A stretch of 64,000 nucleotides of DNA from Clostridium sp. (GTDB taxonomy: Bacteria > Bacillota > Dethiobacteria > Dethiobacterales > Dethiobacteraceae): assembly GCA_018335695.1 (NCBI GenBank), contig JAGXRV010000013.1, positions 1 to 64,000 of the forward strand, in the 5' to 3' direction. Made by a program: the position numbers and the translations under genes. The notes under the pieces are model-generated. The model worked only from the letters and a program-made list of their open reading frames with translations. It was not told the DNA's origin and searched no databases. The stretch's first letter is position 1; the number at the start of each line of letters is the position of its first letter. Below are positions 36,234 through 47,107 of the stretch, piece after piece.

Positions 36234-36653
36234 TTGAAAACAAAAATCACCCTAAAAAAAGGCGATATTGACTACTTTTTAACGATCATCAAAGAAGAAT
36301 TATTCGCCTGCCGATCAATCATCTTCGCCTATTTTTACGGCTCCGCAAAAGAGCGGCTTACCGTCGGCGATCTCGATATTGCCCTCTATTTTGATAAGGA
36401 AGTTTTACCGGAAGAAAGACTCGAATTAGCTCTAGCCTTATCAACCGGCCTGAGCGCCAAGCTGGGTCTGGAGGTAGATGTGCGTCCCCTAAACAATACT
36501 TCTGTCGGCTACCGCTTTGAAGTAACGAGCGGAGAACTTTTATTCTCCCGTGATGAGGAACTGCGCTCTGAGTTTGTCGAGCGAACCAGGCAGGAATATT
36601 TTGATTTCAAGCCGTTTTTGGAACAAAATTTACGAGATCTGCTTGAACCTTGA
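36234..36653 (+). CDS. mntA: MntA-like nucleotidyltransferase antitoxin
   Basis: 139 residues. Minimal nucleotidyltransferase with the motif YGSAKERLTVGDLDIALYFD (GS...DxD). In HepT/MntA systems the MNT protein adds AMP to the HEPN toxin. I chose TTG 36234, eight bases after AGGAG; GTG 36225 overlaps that site and the hepT stop. With its toxin truncated upstream, it looks like an orphan antitoxin. A copy of the 84-base repeat lies downstream. Confidence 0.82.
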   Translation: MKTKITLKKGDIDYFLTIIKEELFACRSIIFAYFYGSAKERLTVGDLDIALYFDKEVLPEERLELALALSTGLSAKLGLEVDVRPLNNTSVGYRFEVTSGELLFSRDEELRSEFVERTRQEYFDFKPFLEQNLRDLLEP

Positions 36654-36689
36654 TTTTACCTCTTTTGATGAGCAGACATGGAAGTCTTG

Positions 36690-36722
36690 CTGGGCGGGTT
36701 TCAAACCCGCCCGAAAACTGCG
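36690..36722. other. Small hairpin after mntA
   Basis: GGCGGGTTT-CA-AACCCGCC at about 36694-36712: a possible terminator of mntA without a T-run, or a repeat fragment. Confidence 0.35.
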
Positions 36723-36758
36723 ACACCGCCTATTACGTCGGAAACAATATAGTTTCCT

Positions 36759-36842
36759 GCTACAAAAATTCCCCTCCCCTGGAGGGGTGCCCGCAAGGGC
36801 GGGGTGGTCGCATGGACGAGTGGGACAAATCACCTGTCCCCC
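36759..36842. repeat. 84-base dispersed repeat, copy 1
   Basis: Begins GCTACAAAAATTCCCCTCCC and ends in CACCTGTCCCCC. Identical to 51802-51885 except one base (CGCATGG here, CGCGTGG there). Contains a CCCCTCCCCTGGAGGGG hairpin, a CCCGCAAGGGCGGGG hairpin and GGGACAAATCACCTGTCCC. Lies 106 bases after the mntA stop. Confidence 0.92.
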
Positions 36843-36884
36843 TAGGTGTGTCACAGAATGCTGAAGCGAGCGTTAAGTTAAAGC

Positions 36885-36930
36885 AAAACACCCGGCTCAA
36901 GGCTGTTGCTTCCCGCCGGGTGTTTCTTTA
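36885..36930. terminator. Bidirectional intrinsic terminator
   Basis: AAACACCCGGC pairs with GCCGGGTGTTT; T-rich on the plus strand (TTTCTTTATT) and TTTTGCTTT on the minus strand. Between mntA and rpsU. Confidence 0.75.
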
Positions 36931-36980
36931 TTGCCGTTTCCTATTGAACCAGAGCTTTTGCTGCCGCAAACTGTCACTAC

Positions 36981-37009
36981 TAAAAGAGCCGCCCTTCATT
37001 GAGGGCAGC
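36981..37009 (-). terminator. Terminator of rpsU
   Basis: Minus strand GCTGCCC-TCAATGAA-GGGCGGC followed by TCTTTTAG, 14 bases after the rpsU stop. Confidence 0.7.
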
Positions 37010-37022
37010 CCTCATTGTCTGC

Positions 37023-37211
37023 TTAACCGAACCGTTTTTTGTTATTATTCTTCCGGGCAGCCTCTGATTTTTTCTTCCTCTTCACACTTGGTTTTTCATA
37101 ATGCTCACGCTTTCTGACCTCGGCCAGAATGCCTGTCTTCGCGCATTGTTTTTTAAAACGGCGAATCGCACTGTCTAACGTTTCATTTTTACCAACCTTG
37201 ATTTGCGTCAA
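37023..37211 (-). CDS. rpsU: 30S ribosomal protein S21
   Basis: 62 residues, standard length. Small basic protein near the 3' end of 16S rRNA that helps mRNA binding. Typical [24 protein letters not shown]-terminal core, then a basic tail ([13 protein letters not shown]). In the usual Firmicute order rpsU-yqeY-floA it would be next to yqeY, which is absent here; the hepT/mntA locus stands in that region. Confidence 0.96.
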   Translation of the reverse strand: MTQIKVGKNETLDSAIRRFKKQCAKTGILAEVRKREHYEKPSVKRKKKSEAARKNNNKKRFG

Positions 37212-37339
37212 CTGCTTTCCCTCCCCTCAATACCAACCTGCACGACGACTTGCCGGGATGCAAGAGAGAATAACTATTTCTAAAATGCTTTTTTGATTAT
37301 ATCGTTTCCGCCTCTTTCTGTCAACCACACCGGTCTGCT

Positions 37340-37672
37340 TCAAGGGACAAACTTTTTTCCGGAAAGAATATGAAAGTGGAGATGATAAACCAATTGACCG
37401 GCCGCTTCGCCGCAATTAGAGACCAGCTTATATCCGCCGGTCACACCTAATTTTGCCGCAACGTCTTTAACCCGCAACAGCAATTCTCCCGCCAACGCAG
37501 CGTCACTGTCGGACAAATCGTCCATAGATTCCAGATGCCGTTTGGGGATTAGCAGCACATGAGTCGGTGCCAACGGATTTATATCTTTAAATGCCAAGAC
37601 ATGTTCATTTTCGAAAATCACTGTGGCAGGCAAATCCCCCTTGACAATCTTGCAGAATACACAATTTTCCAT
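37340..37672 (-). CDS. HIT-family nucleotide-binding protein (HinT-like)
   Basis: 110 residues. Purine nucleoside phosphoramidase family. CVFCKIVKGDLPATV near the N-terminus binds zinc in some members; histidine triad HLHFHILSGK at about 98-107 is the active site. Start at ATG 37672, six bases after GGGGGG; the frame extends to 37840 but without a site and across the divergent gene's promoter. Neighbour of rpsU, as in many Firmicutes. Confidence 0.94.
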   Translation of the reverse strand: MENCVFCKIVKGDLPATVIFENEHVLAFKDINPLAPTHVLLIPKRHLESMDDLSDSDAALAGELLLRVKDVAAKLGVTGGYKLVSNCGEAAGQLVYHLHFHILSGKKFVP

Positions 37673-37802
37673 GATTACACCCCCCTTTCGATAGCTATAT
37701 AATACCATTTTATTTAGGCGACGGCAAACATTCCGGAACAGAAAGAACACACGCAAGCAACCGGACATACTATAAAGTACTACTGTACGAAAGGAGAAAA
37801 TT

Positions 37803-38891
37803 ATGGAAAACTGCCAAGAGCTTTTTGCCGGCGGAAACACCTGCCGCGGCTTTTATTCCCTCTTCCGCTACATACCTGGACGGGAAACCGACAGGATGAT
37901 TATTATCAAGGGCGGGCCGGGCACGGGAAAATCCACACTGATGAAACAGGTGGGACAGCTGGCAAGGGAAAAAGGCCTCTTTACGGAGTTATTTTACTGT
38001 TCTTCTGACCAGAACTCTCTTGATGGCTTATCTGTGCCAGCCATTGGACTTGTACTTGTCGACGGGACTGCGCCGCATGTAATTGACCCGAAGCTCCCGG
38101 GTGCCTACGATGAAATCATCAATCTGGGAGATTGTTGGGATGCAGCGGCTTTGCGCCCATTCAAAAAAGAAATTGCCGCCTTGATCGACAAAAACGGCGA
38201 ATGGTTTACCCAAGCATATCAATACTTACAGGAAGCCGGAGTCGTACTCGAAAAGATCCGCTACTTTATGCGGCAGGCCATGGATTATCCTGCACTCTCT
38301 CAGATGAGCCACCGCTTGCTTAACCAATTGGTTGCCTCCTTGCCGCCGGCAAACGGCAATCGACAGGAACGTCATCTTTTTGGCGGCGCGATTACTCCGG
38401 GCGGCCTGATTAACTTCTATCCGTCAATTTTTCAGGATTTTAAGCGTTTCTACCTGCTCATAGGAGACCACGGTTCAGGCAAATCAACTCTGCTCCGCCA
38501 GATCCATGAAGCAGTAATTAGTGCAGGACATAGCACGAATGTCTACCGCTGCGCCTTTGACCCGGATCGCTTCGACGCAGTCGCAATTCCGGTTCTGCAA
38601 ACAGCATTCGTCAAAGCAACTTATCCACATAGCTTTGCGCTGCCGTCCTCTCAACCTCCGCAAGAGCAACATATCTTAGCACTTAGCCGCTTCACAAATC
38701 CTGCCATCTTGAAATCCTTTGCTAATGAACGGGCGGAAAATCAAGATCGATTCTGGTACCTGCTTGAAAAAGCGGTTACAATGATCCGCAACGCCAAGGA
38801 GAATCATCAGCGATTGGAAACCTTCTATACACGCTCCATGGATTTTAGCAAAGTAGCCGCAGTCCGTCAAAAACTGTTTGACCTTTTTTGA
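37803..38891 (+). CDS. Double P-loop ATPase, PRK06851-like, unknown function
   Basis: 362 residues with two nucleotide-binding halves: Walker A GGPGTGKST at 37-45 and GDHGSGKST near 220-228, each followed by a similar beta/alpha pattern (LVDGTAPHVIDP; the second half CAFDPDRFDAVAI). This looks like an internal duplication. AAAGGAG lies six bases before the ATG. It diverges from the HIT gene and stands alone. Family members are spread among spore-forming Firmicutes with no established role, so I assign none. Confidence 0.8.
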   Translation: MENCQELFAGGNTCRGFYSLFRYIPGRETDRMIIIKGGPGTGKSTLMKQVGQLAREKGLFTELFYCSSDQNSLDGLSVPAIGLVLVDGTAPHVIDPKLPGAYDEIINLGDCWDAAALRPFKKEIAALIDKNGEWFTQAYQYLQEAGVVLEKIRYFMRQAMDYPALSQMSHRLLNQLVASLPPANGNRQERHLFGGAITPGGLINFYPSIFQDFKRFYLLIGDHGSGKSTLLRQIHEAVISAGHSTNVYRCAFDPDRFDAVAIPVLQTAFVKATYPHSFALPSSQPPQEQHILALSRFTNPAILKSFANERAENQDRFWYLLEKAVTMIRNAKENHQRLETFYTRSMDFSKVAAVRQKLFDLF

Positions 38892-39230
38892 AAATCCCCG
38901 CTCCCTCTTGCCCTCTGCAACCCCCCCCTCACCCTAGCCCTCTCCCCCCAAAGGTGGAGAGGGTTGTGTGTCTTGGATGCCTGAAAATCCCCGCTCCCTC
39001 TTGCCCTCTGCAACCCCCCCCTCACCCTAGCCCTCTCCCCCCAAAGGTGGAGAGGGTTGTGTGTCTTGGATGCCTGAAAATCCCCGCTCCCTCTTGCCCT
39101 CTGCAACCCCCCCTCACCCTAGCCTTCTCCCCCCAAAGGTGGAGAGGGTATTATATTTCCCTCTCCACCTTTGGAGAGGGTATTAATATTTAGTCCCCTC
39201 TCCCTCTGGGAGAGGGTCAGGGTGAGGGCA
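38888..39230. repeat. Three-unit direct repeat of the CCCTCTCCC family
   Basis: Three near-identical units of about 92 bases starting GAAAATCCCCGCTCCCTCTT (about 38889, 38981 and 39074), each with AACCCCCCCCTCACCCTAGC and a GGTGGAGAGGG end; the first two units share GGTTGTGTGTCTTGGATGCC. Then two single copies up to 39230. Lies directly after the ATPase stop. Confidence 0.9.
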
Positions 39231-39262
39231 AGGCGAGGTTAGGCGTGAAGCGGAAATCCCCG

Positions 39263-39306
39263 ATAATAAGTTAAGGCATGCCGGGAGGCATGCCTTAACT
39301 TATTAT
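39263..39306 (-). terminator. Very strong intrinsic terminator
   Basis: A 20-bp perfect stem (ATAATAAGTTAAGGCATGCC and its complement) with a GGGA loop; it begins inside the stop codon of the 39303 gene. Possibly works for both strands. Confidence 0.8.
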
Positions 39307-39842
39307 TTCCTGGGAGCTTCTACTGCCATTGTTTCCTTGACTCCACCCACTGTAAACCGTTCCAGGATATTCCCTCTCCTGTCCACAAAAGTCCAGGTTA
39401 CTTCTCCACCCTGCATCGTTACATCGGCAGCCGGCACTGTTACCACATGGAAATAGTCGCGTTTCGGATTAACACGCACTTCCACATCCATTGACCCTGC
39501 CGACTTAGCGAGAGACTTTAGGCTTTCCACTTCAGCATGAAGCGCAAAAAGCGCGACTTCGTGCTGTGGTTGGAAAGGATACTGCGGCAAGACAATAGAC
39601 CATTCGTCCACAACTGCAGCCCAGCCTGCCTGGTCAGCCGCCACGCGGAAAGAAGGATTATCCTTCATCTCCCCCTTATCGGCTGTAGTGAAACTAACCT
39701 GTCCTTTCGCTGCGGCATCCTCCGGTTTTACTGTAGGGCTGGCACGAAACGTGTCGTACACCGAGAGAGAAACCAGCAATACCAGGAGGAACAACAGCGG
39801 GAGCAGTCGTCTCGCTTCCACCACAAGCAATTTTTTACCCAT
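39303..39842 (-). CDS. Hypothetical membrane-anchored protein
   Basis: 179 residues. Short basic start, one TM helix (about 13-33, LLPLLFLLVLLVSLSVYD), the rest outside. No recognised domain, though FTVGGVKETMAVEAPRK at the end and the WTFVDRRGNILERF beta-type pattern suggest a small beta-rich domain. Start at ATG 39842, preceded by GAGGTGG; frame opens at 39890. Alone between repeats and a divergent kinase gene. Confidence 0.65.
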   Translation of the reverse strand: MGKKLLVVEARRLLPLLFLLVLLVSLSVYDTFRASPTVKPEDAAAKGQVSFTTADKGEMKDNPSFRVAADQAGWAAVVDEWSIVLPQYPFQPQHEVALFALHAEVESLKSLAKSAGSMDVEVRVNPKRDYFHVVTVPAADVTMQGGEVTWTFVDRRGNILERFTVGGVKETMAVEAPRK

Positions 39843-39999
39843 ATTGCCACCTCTTTTCCAATCCTCTTTCTTCGCTTCCATCCTATTCACGGCGAAGAAA
39901 AAATATGTCCCTGGAAAAGAGTGGATATACTTGCAGGAAAAATTTAATAATTAGCGAAGAATACAAAGTATTCAGAGGATAGAAACGAGGCTAAAATCA

Positions 40000-41133
40000 A
40001 TGCCTGAATATTACACAAAACGTTTCTTTTCAGAGCGCTCCTACCCTTTAGCCTTTAAAATAGTGATTTTCGTCACAACCGTCCTCCTTTTTGCCTTTCT
40101 CCTCCTTGTCTATCGGCAGGAATGGCTTACTATCGAGGAATGGCGGCTGATTCTTTATCTATTATATTTGCTGATTTTTGCAAATACCTATTATTGCGGT
40201 TTTGCACCAGGACTCACCTCAGCCGTGTTTGCCACGCATCTTGCCGCAACCGTCCTTGCAACGGAAACAGCAAGCCCTAAATATTTTTCTTTTGCCAATC
40301 CGGCAGTCTTCCCTTTGATGACAAAATATTTTCTGCTGACAATTATCGCGAACTGGATACGAAATGTTATTGAACTTTTGCAGCAGCAAATTTTGGCAAA
40401 CAAGCAGCTCCAAGCACATACGCAACATTTAGAAAAACTGACTCTTGCCGGAGAGATTGCCGCGGGAGTAGCTCATGAAATCCGCAATCCGCTCACAGTA
40501 ATCCAAGGATACCTCCAACTGATTGAAAGCAGGTGTAAAAAACTGTGCAATACGCCAGAATCATTTACTTTGCTGCAGGATGAGTTAAGACGGACTAATC
40601 AGATTATTTCCGACTTTCTCCGCTTTAGCCGGCCGGATAAACCACAAAGAACGCTGACACAACTACATACTTTGCTAAAATCAGCATCCTCCCTGCTCTA
40701 CGGTGAATTTTTGCATAAAAAAGTACGGATTGAAATTTTTCCTGCACCAGATATGCCGCAAATTTACCTTGATGAAAATCAAATTATCCAAGTATTCCTT
40801 AACCTTTTTAATAATTCTATCCAAGCCATGCCACACGGAGGAACTATCTCTGTCTATACCTCTTATGATGAAAAAACAGAATCGGTTACAATCCGCATTT
40901 CTGACAGCGGGATAGGAATCGCACCGGAAATAATGGAACGGATTTTCACGCCTTTTTATACGACAAAAGAAACCGGCACCGGCATGGGTCTTGTCATCAC
41001 CCAAGCAATCATCCTTGCCCACGGCGGCAAAATCCAAGCGGAAAGCTCACCCGGCGAAGGAACCTCTTTTACGATAAATTTACCAACCAACCACAGGGAC
41101 GGTTCTTGTGGTGAGGGGAATATTATTCGTTAA
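40000..41133 (+). CDS. Orphan membrane histidine kinase (sporulation-kinase type)
   Basis: 377 residues. Three to four TM helices (about 15-37, 48-65, 72-92, 103-125), no PAS domain, then HisKA with LAGEIAAGVAHEIRNPLTVIQGYLQLI (His near 162) and HATPase (DSGIGIAPEIMERIFTPFYTTKETGTGMGL). The HEIRNPL box is that of NtrB and of KinB-type kinases feeding Spo0A. No response regulator gene next to it. The last residues (TNHRDGSCGEG) are encoded by an interspersed repeat. Overlaps the convergent mtaB by four bases. Confidence 0.9.
   Translation: MPEYYTKRFFSERSYPLAFKIVIFVTTVLLFAFLLLVYRQEWLTIEEWRLILYLLYLLIFANTYYCGFAPGLTSAVFATHLAATVLATETASPKYFSFANPAVFPLMTKYFLLTIIANWIRNVIELLQQQILANKQLQAHTQHLEKLTLAGEIAAGVAHEIRNPLTVIQGYLQLIESRCKKLCNTPESFTLLQDELRRTNQIISDFLRFSRPDKPQRTLTQLHTLLKSASSLLYGEFLHKKVRIEIFPAPDMPQIYLDENQIIQVFLNLFNNSIQAMPHGGTISVYTSYDEKTESVTIRISDSGIGIAPEIMERIFTPFYTTKETGTGMGLVITQAIILAHGGKIQAESSPGEGTSFTINLPTNHRDGSCGEGNIIR
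41089..41112. repeat. GGGACGGTTCTTGTGGT element inside the kinase 3' end
   Basis: AACCACAGGGACGGTTCTTG plus TGGT, the same family as 13722-13748 (inverted) and 9179-9327. It codes for NHRDGSCG at the C-terminus of the histidine kinase. Confidence 0.8.
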
Positions 41134-42425
41134 AGCTCAGTTGTTCCATAGAGTCCGTCGTTCTGTTCTCCTCCGACTCTAACGGCGGCAATTTCGCCTA
41201 AAATGGCTTCCGGTGCGTTGGCGGTTACCCGGACATAATGCTCCGTCAGCCCCACCAACTTACCTTCGCCGACAGTTTCTTCAAATAAGACATCGACAGT
41301 TTTGCCAATAAACTGCCGACGGAAAGCAGCAGAAAGTCTACTGCCTAAAGCAATCAAGCGCCTGCTTCGTTCTTCCTTTTGCGCCGCCGTCACCTGTTCA
41401 GGAAAAGCGGCGGCAGGGGTACCCTCCCTCGGCGAATACTTAAAAACATGGACGCGGCTAAAAGCGCTTTTCTCCACAAGACCCAACGTATGTTTGAACT
41501 GTTCTTCCGTTTCGCCCGGAAAGCCTACCATCACATCGGTTGTCAAAGCAATACCGGGCAATTGCGACCGCAGCCAACAGACAAGTTGAAAAAACTCTGC
41601 CGCGTCATATTTTCGGTTCATCCTGCGCAATACAAGATCGTCACCGCTTTGCAAGGGAATATGAAGGTGGCGGCAGATGCTTGGGTTATCCGAGATCACT
41701 TCAATTAAATCCGGCGTAATTTCCGTTGGTTCAATAGATGAAATACGAATCCGGCGAATTCCGGAAAGAGACGCAAGCTGTCTGAGCAGATCGCTTAGAG
41801 CAACTTCTCCCGGCAGATCAGCGCCGTAGGAACCAAGGTGGACACCGGTGAGCACCAATTCATGAAAACCCTGTTTAGCCAATCGTTTTACTTCCATAAC
41901 CGTCTCTTCTGGCGGGCGACTATAAATAGATCCTCGGGCATGCGGAACAATGCAGTAGGAACAAAACTGACGGCAACCTTCCTGAATTTTTAAAAAAGCT
42001 CTTTTCCGACCTTCTGTTTGCGCAATAGGCAAAGCTTCAAAACTCTTTTTCTCTGCTAAAGGCACTACACAGTTGAGGCGGCCTTTTTTTGCTTCTTCTA
42101 TAAGTTCGGGCAACCTGTCGCGCGCATGTGTGCCGACGACTAAATCTACCTCGGGAATTTTCAGCACATCATCCGGGGAAACCTGAGCATAACAGCCTGT
42201 CACAACAATTACAGCAGCTAAATTAGCTCTCCTTGCGCGGCGAATCATTTGCCGTGACTTTCTGTCGCCTAGCTGAGTGACGGTACAGGTATTGATTACA
42301 TAGACATCAGCAAATCCATCAAAAGGCACCGGCTGATAACCCGCTTCCACAAAAAGCTGCTGAAGAGCCGCAGTTTCCGTCTGGTTCACCTTACAGCCCA
42401 GCGTAAAAAAAGCTGCCGTCGCCAT
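41130..42425 (-). CDS. mtaB: tRNA t6A37 methylthiotransferase MtaB
   Basis: 431 residues. Radical-SAM enzyme making ms2t6A at position 37 of ANN-decoding tRNAs. N-terminal UPF0004 domain with Cys at GCKVNQTE, NTCTV and GCYAQ (second 4Fe-4S cluster), radical-SAM CRQFCSYCIVP (CxxxCxxC), and a C-terminal TRAM domain. Last gene of the heat-shock operon cluster; starts three bases after rsmE. Confidence 0.95.
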   Translation of the reverse strand: MATAAFFTLGCKVNQTETAALQQLFVEAGYQPVPFDGFADVYVINTCTVTQLGDRKSRQMIRRARRANLAAVIVVTGCYAQVSPDDVLKIPEVDLVVGTHARDRLPELIEEAKKGRLNCVVPLAEKKSFEALPIAQTEGRKRAFLKIQEGCRQFCSYCIVPHARGSIYSRPPEETVMEVKRLAKQGFHELVLTGVHLGSYGADLPGEVALSDLLRQLASLSGIRRIRISSIEPTEITPDLIEVISDNPSICRHLHIPLQSGDDLVLRRMNRKYDAAEFFQLVCWLRSQLPGIALTTDVMVGFPGETEEQFKHTLGLVEKSAFSRVHVFKYSPREGTPAAAFPEQVTAAQKEERSRRLIALGSRLSAAFRRQFIGKTVDVLFEETVGEGKLVGLTEHYVRVTANAPEAILGEIAAVRVGGEQNDGLYGTTEL

Positions 42426-42428
42426 TCT

Positions 42429-43169
42429 TTACCCTCCCATCTCCCCCACCTGATAAAGAGAAACTGCCAACGCAACGAGAGCGGCAGTTTCCGCCCGCAG
42501 AATCCGAGGACCAAGTGTAACTGACTCTAAACCGTGACTTTTCGCTGCAAATACCTCTTCTTCACTAAAGCCGCCTTCCGGCCCAGTCACCAACAGAACC
42601 CGGCTCTTAGGCTGAGGATTCTGCAGCACAGCGCAAAGACGCTTTCCTCCCTCGCCTTCCCAAAAGAGCAATGCCTTATCAAAGCTTTTAGCCAGCTCGA
42701 GGAGTTGCAGCCAGGAGGCCGGTGACTGAATGGGCGGAATGAGACTGCGGCGCGACTGGGCTGCGGCACTGCGAATGATTTTCTGCCAGCGCTGCCTGCG
42801 ATTTTCCATCTCTTTATCAGGTCTAACCACAGTCCGACCGCTGGTGAAGGGAATAAAACCTGCGGCACCTAACTCGGTAGCTTTTTGTAAAATAAACTCT
42901 GTCTTATCTCCTTTCAACAAACCGAAAGCGACACTAAACTGAATAGAAGACTCACTGTCAGACAAAAAGTCTCCTAAACGGCAAAGAACGCTGTTTTTAT
43001 CAATAGCAAGAATCTCAGCCCGACGACACACGCCTGTCTCGCAGCATAACTCCAGAGTTTCTCCGACGGAAGCGCGCAGAACACGCAGCAGATGATACGC
43101 TTCCTCACCGCTTAATTTGACAGTGTCCTCATTTTCAAGCTGGCTTGGTGTATAAAAAAAACGATTCAT
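42429..43169 (-). CDS. rsmE: 16S rRNA m3U1498 methyltransferase RsmE
   Basis: 246 residues. SPOUT methyltransferase acting on U1498 of 16S rRNA. N-terminal PUA-like domain (MNRFFYTPSQ), then the knotted domain with LLVTGPEGGFSEEEV and LGPRILRAETAALVAL. Two ATGs in tandem (43172 and 43169) follow GGAG; the second gives the common MNRFF start. One base overlaps the prmA stop. Confidence 0.94.
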   Translation of the reverse strand: MNRFFYTPSQLENEDTVKLSGEEAYHLLRVLRASVGETLELCCETGVCRRAEILAIDKNSVLCRLGDFLSDSESSIQFSVAFGLLKGDKTEFILQKATELGAAGFIPFTSGRTVVRPDKEMENRRQRWQKIIRSAAAQSRRSLIPPIQSPASWLQLLELAKSFDKALLFWEGEGGKRLCAVLQNPQPKSRVLLVTGPEGGFSEEEVFAAKSHGLESVTLGPRILRAETAALVALAVSLYQVGEMGG

Positions 43170-44101
43170 CATTTCAGCTCCAGCAGAAGTGTCACCCACT
43201 CGCCGGCACTTCGTTTTTCTTTAAGCTGATAACCTTCGCGCAAAAAAGCTGCCAGAACTTCGCCTTGACGGTGACGCACAATCCCGGAAACAATCAGCCG
43301 CCCGCCCGGAAACAATAGCTGGCGAAGGCGGCTGCTTACAGTTAGTAACGCATCTGCTGTTAAATTTGCGGTAATAAGATCTGCCTGTTTGAGTACACTC
43401 CATACTTCTTCGCTAAATAAGTCAGCACGGATAAAGGTTAGCTGCATCCCATTCAGCTCAGCATTTTTAGTGGCGGCACGAATTGCCGCCTCCTCGAGAT
43501 CAACACCCAAAACATCACCCGCACCAAGCAGTTTAGCGGCCAAAGCCAGAATCCCAGAGCCGCTGCCCAAATCACAAACTGTCTCTCCGCCTAAAATTTC
43601 GGTTTCCATCAATTCCAGGCAGAGCTGTGTACTCTCATGTGTTCCGGTACCAAAAGCAGCCCCGGGATCGAGACGGAGAACGAGTCTGCCCGGCCACGGC
43701 AAAGCATCCAGCCACGCCGGCAGAATCATCAGCTTATCTCCTACCGGTGTTGGCTCCCAGTATTGTTTCCATGCCTGCTCCCAGTCCGGGTCTTCAAGCC
43801 GGCTGATTGAAAACACAGCCGGCGCCAGGCCAAAAGAAGGCAGCGCCGATAAAAATGATTTTAATTCTTCTTCTTTGCCCTCCTCTAAAAAAGAAAGGGG
43901 GAAATATCCCTTAATCGTTACCGGGTCACTTTCGGCTGCAGGCAGGGCTGGGAAAATTTCACCCAGTCCTGCGTGTTTGGCAGCCGCCCAGTCCATTTGA
44001 TCATGGACGGACACACCTCCCGCACCAAGACTCATCAGCTTTTCCGAGACTGCTTCGGTGCTCTCCCGTCCTGTAACAACTTTAACTTCTAACCATTGCA
44101 C
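43169..44101 (-). CDS. prmA: Ribosomal protein L11 methyltransferase PrmA
   Basis: 310 residues. Class I SAM methyltransferase that modifies lysines and the N-terminus of L11. Substrate domain at about 1-110; SAM motif VCDLGSGSGILALAAKLLG, then GVDLEEAAIRAATKN, and LITANLTADALL. Directly after dnaJ (one-base gap), the normal place. Confidence 0.95.
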   Translation of the reverse strand: MQWLEVKVVTGRESTEAVSEKLMSLGAGGVSVHDQMDWAAAKHAGLGEIFPALPAAESDPVTIKGYFPLSFLEEGKEEELKSFLSALPSFGLAPAVFSISRLEDPDWEQAWKQYWEPTPVGDKLMILPAWLDALPWPGRLVLRLDPGAAFGTGTHESTQLCLELMETEILGGETVCDLGSGSGILALAAKLLGAGDVLGVDLEEAAIRAATKNAELNGMQLTFIRADLFSEEVWSVLKQADLITANLTADALLTVSSRLRQLLFPGGRLIVSGIVRHRQGEVLAAFLREGYQLKEKRSAGEWVTLLLELK

Positions 44102-44102
44102 G

Positions 44103-45224
44103 CTATTTTCCTCCTAGCGCGTCCTTCATCTTGTCAATTATACCTTTATCATGATGGCCGATTTCTTCGCCGGCAAGCTTAGCGTATTCACGCAACAGTT
44201 CTCGCTGCTTCCCCGCAACCTTTTTTGGAATAACCACGTTCACCCGGACATGCTGGTCGCCCCTGCCATAGCCGCGTAAACGGGGAATCCCTTTGCCGCG
44301 CAGGCGAAATAAAGTGCCCGGCTGAGTTCCCTCAGGCACTTTAATGCGCGCCTTCCCATCAAGTGTCGGCACTTCCAGTTCCGTACCCAGTGCGGCTTGA
44401 GCAAACGAAACCGGCATTTCGACAATAATGTCATCACCGTCGCGTTTAAAAAGCTGATGAGGCTTAACATGAATAAACAAGTACAAATCTCCGGGAGGAC
44501 CGCCGCGGCTGCCTGCCGCTCCTTCACCTGAGACACGCAAACGGGAGCCTGTATCAACCCCCGCCGGGATTTTGACTTCAATTTGCCGCTCATGCTGCCG
44601 ACTCCCGCTGCCCTGGCAAGCGGGGCAGCGTTCTTTTATAAAAGTCCCCTCTCCGCGACAGGCTTCGCAAGTCCTGGCACTGACGAAACGGCCAAATGCC
44701 GTATTACGAACAACCTGCTGCTGCCCGCTGCCGTTACAATATGTGCATGTTTCAGGCTGAGTGCCGGGCTTTGCCCCACTGCCACCGCATGTGTCGCATG
44801 ATTCGGCTCTTGGCACTTTTACAATTGTTTCCAATCCGAATGCAGCGTCTTCCAAGCTGATTTCCAAATCTAAGCGCAGGTCTGCTCCCCGCTGCGGGCC
44901 GTTTGCTCTGCGTCCGCCGCCACCGCCAAAAAATGTGTCAAAGATATCTTCAAATCCAAAGCCGCCGCCTTGCCCAAAACCGTTAAAACCGCCGGCTCCT
45001 TGTTCGGCCGCATGACCAAAGCGGTCGTAATACTCACGACTGCTTGGCTCACTAAGCACGTCAAAGGCTTCTTTCATTTCCTTAAATTTGTTCTCCGCGT
45101 CCTGATCACTCTGATTAACGTCCGGATGATATTTCCTTGCCAATTTCCGGTACGCTTTTTTTATCTCGTCGGAAGTGGCGTCCTTTGACACGCCCAGGAC
45201 ATCATAATAATCTCGCTTAGCCAT
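44103..45224 (-). CDS. dnaJ: Chaperone protein DnaJ
   Basis: 373 residues. Co-chaperone that delivers clients to DnaK and stimulates its ATPase. J domain with YHPDVNQ (HPD), a G/F linker ([15 protein letters not shown]), four CxxCxGxG zinc repeats ([32 protein letters not shown]), and C-terminal client domains. Start at ATG 45224 with GGGAG five bases upstream. Confidence 0.97.
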   Translation of the reverse strand: MAKRDYYDVLGVSKDATSDEIKKAYRKLARKYHPDVNQSDQDAENKFKEMKEAFDVLSEPSSREYYDRFGHAAEQGAGGFNGFGQGGGFGFEDIFDTFFGGGGGRRANGPQRGADLRLDLEISLEDAAFGLETIVKVPRAESCDTCGGSGAKPGTQPETCTYCNGSGQQQVVRNTAFGRFVSARTCEACRGEGTFIKERCPACQGSGSRQHERQIEVKIPAGVDTGSRLRVSGEGAAGSRGGPPGDLYLFIHVKPHQLFKRDGDDIIVEMPVSFAQAALGTELEVPTLDGKARIKVPEGTQPGTLFRLRGKGIPRLRGYGRGDQHVRVNVVIPKKVAGKQRELLREYAKLAGEEIGHHDKGIIDKMKDALGGK

Positions 45225-45249
45225 TTTTACTCCCATTCCTTACGCTTCA

Positions 45250-47088
<1,839 letters not shown>

Positions 47089-47107
47089 CTATAATATCTT
47101 TAAAAAA

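Noticed and set aside
38867-39193. Open frames on both strands in the three-unit repeat
   Set aside because: They only translate the repeats (units such as HNPLHLWGERARVRGG) and are not genes.
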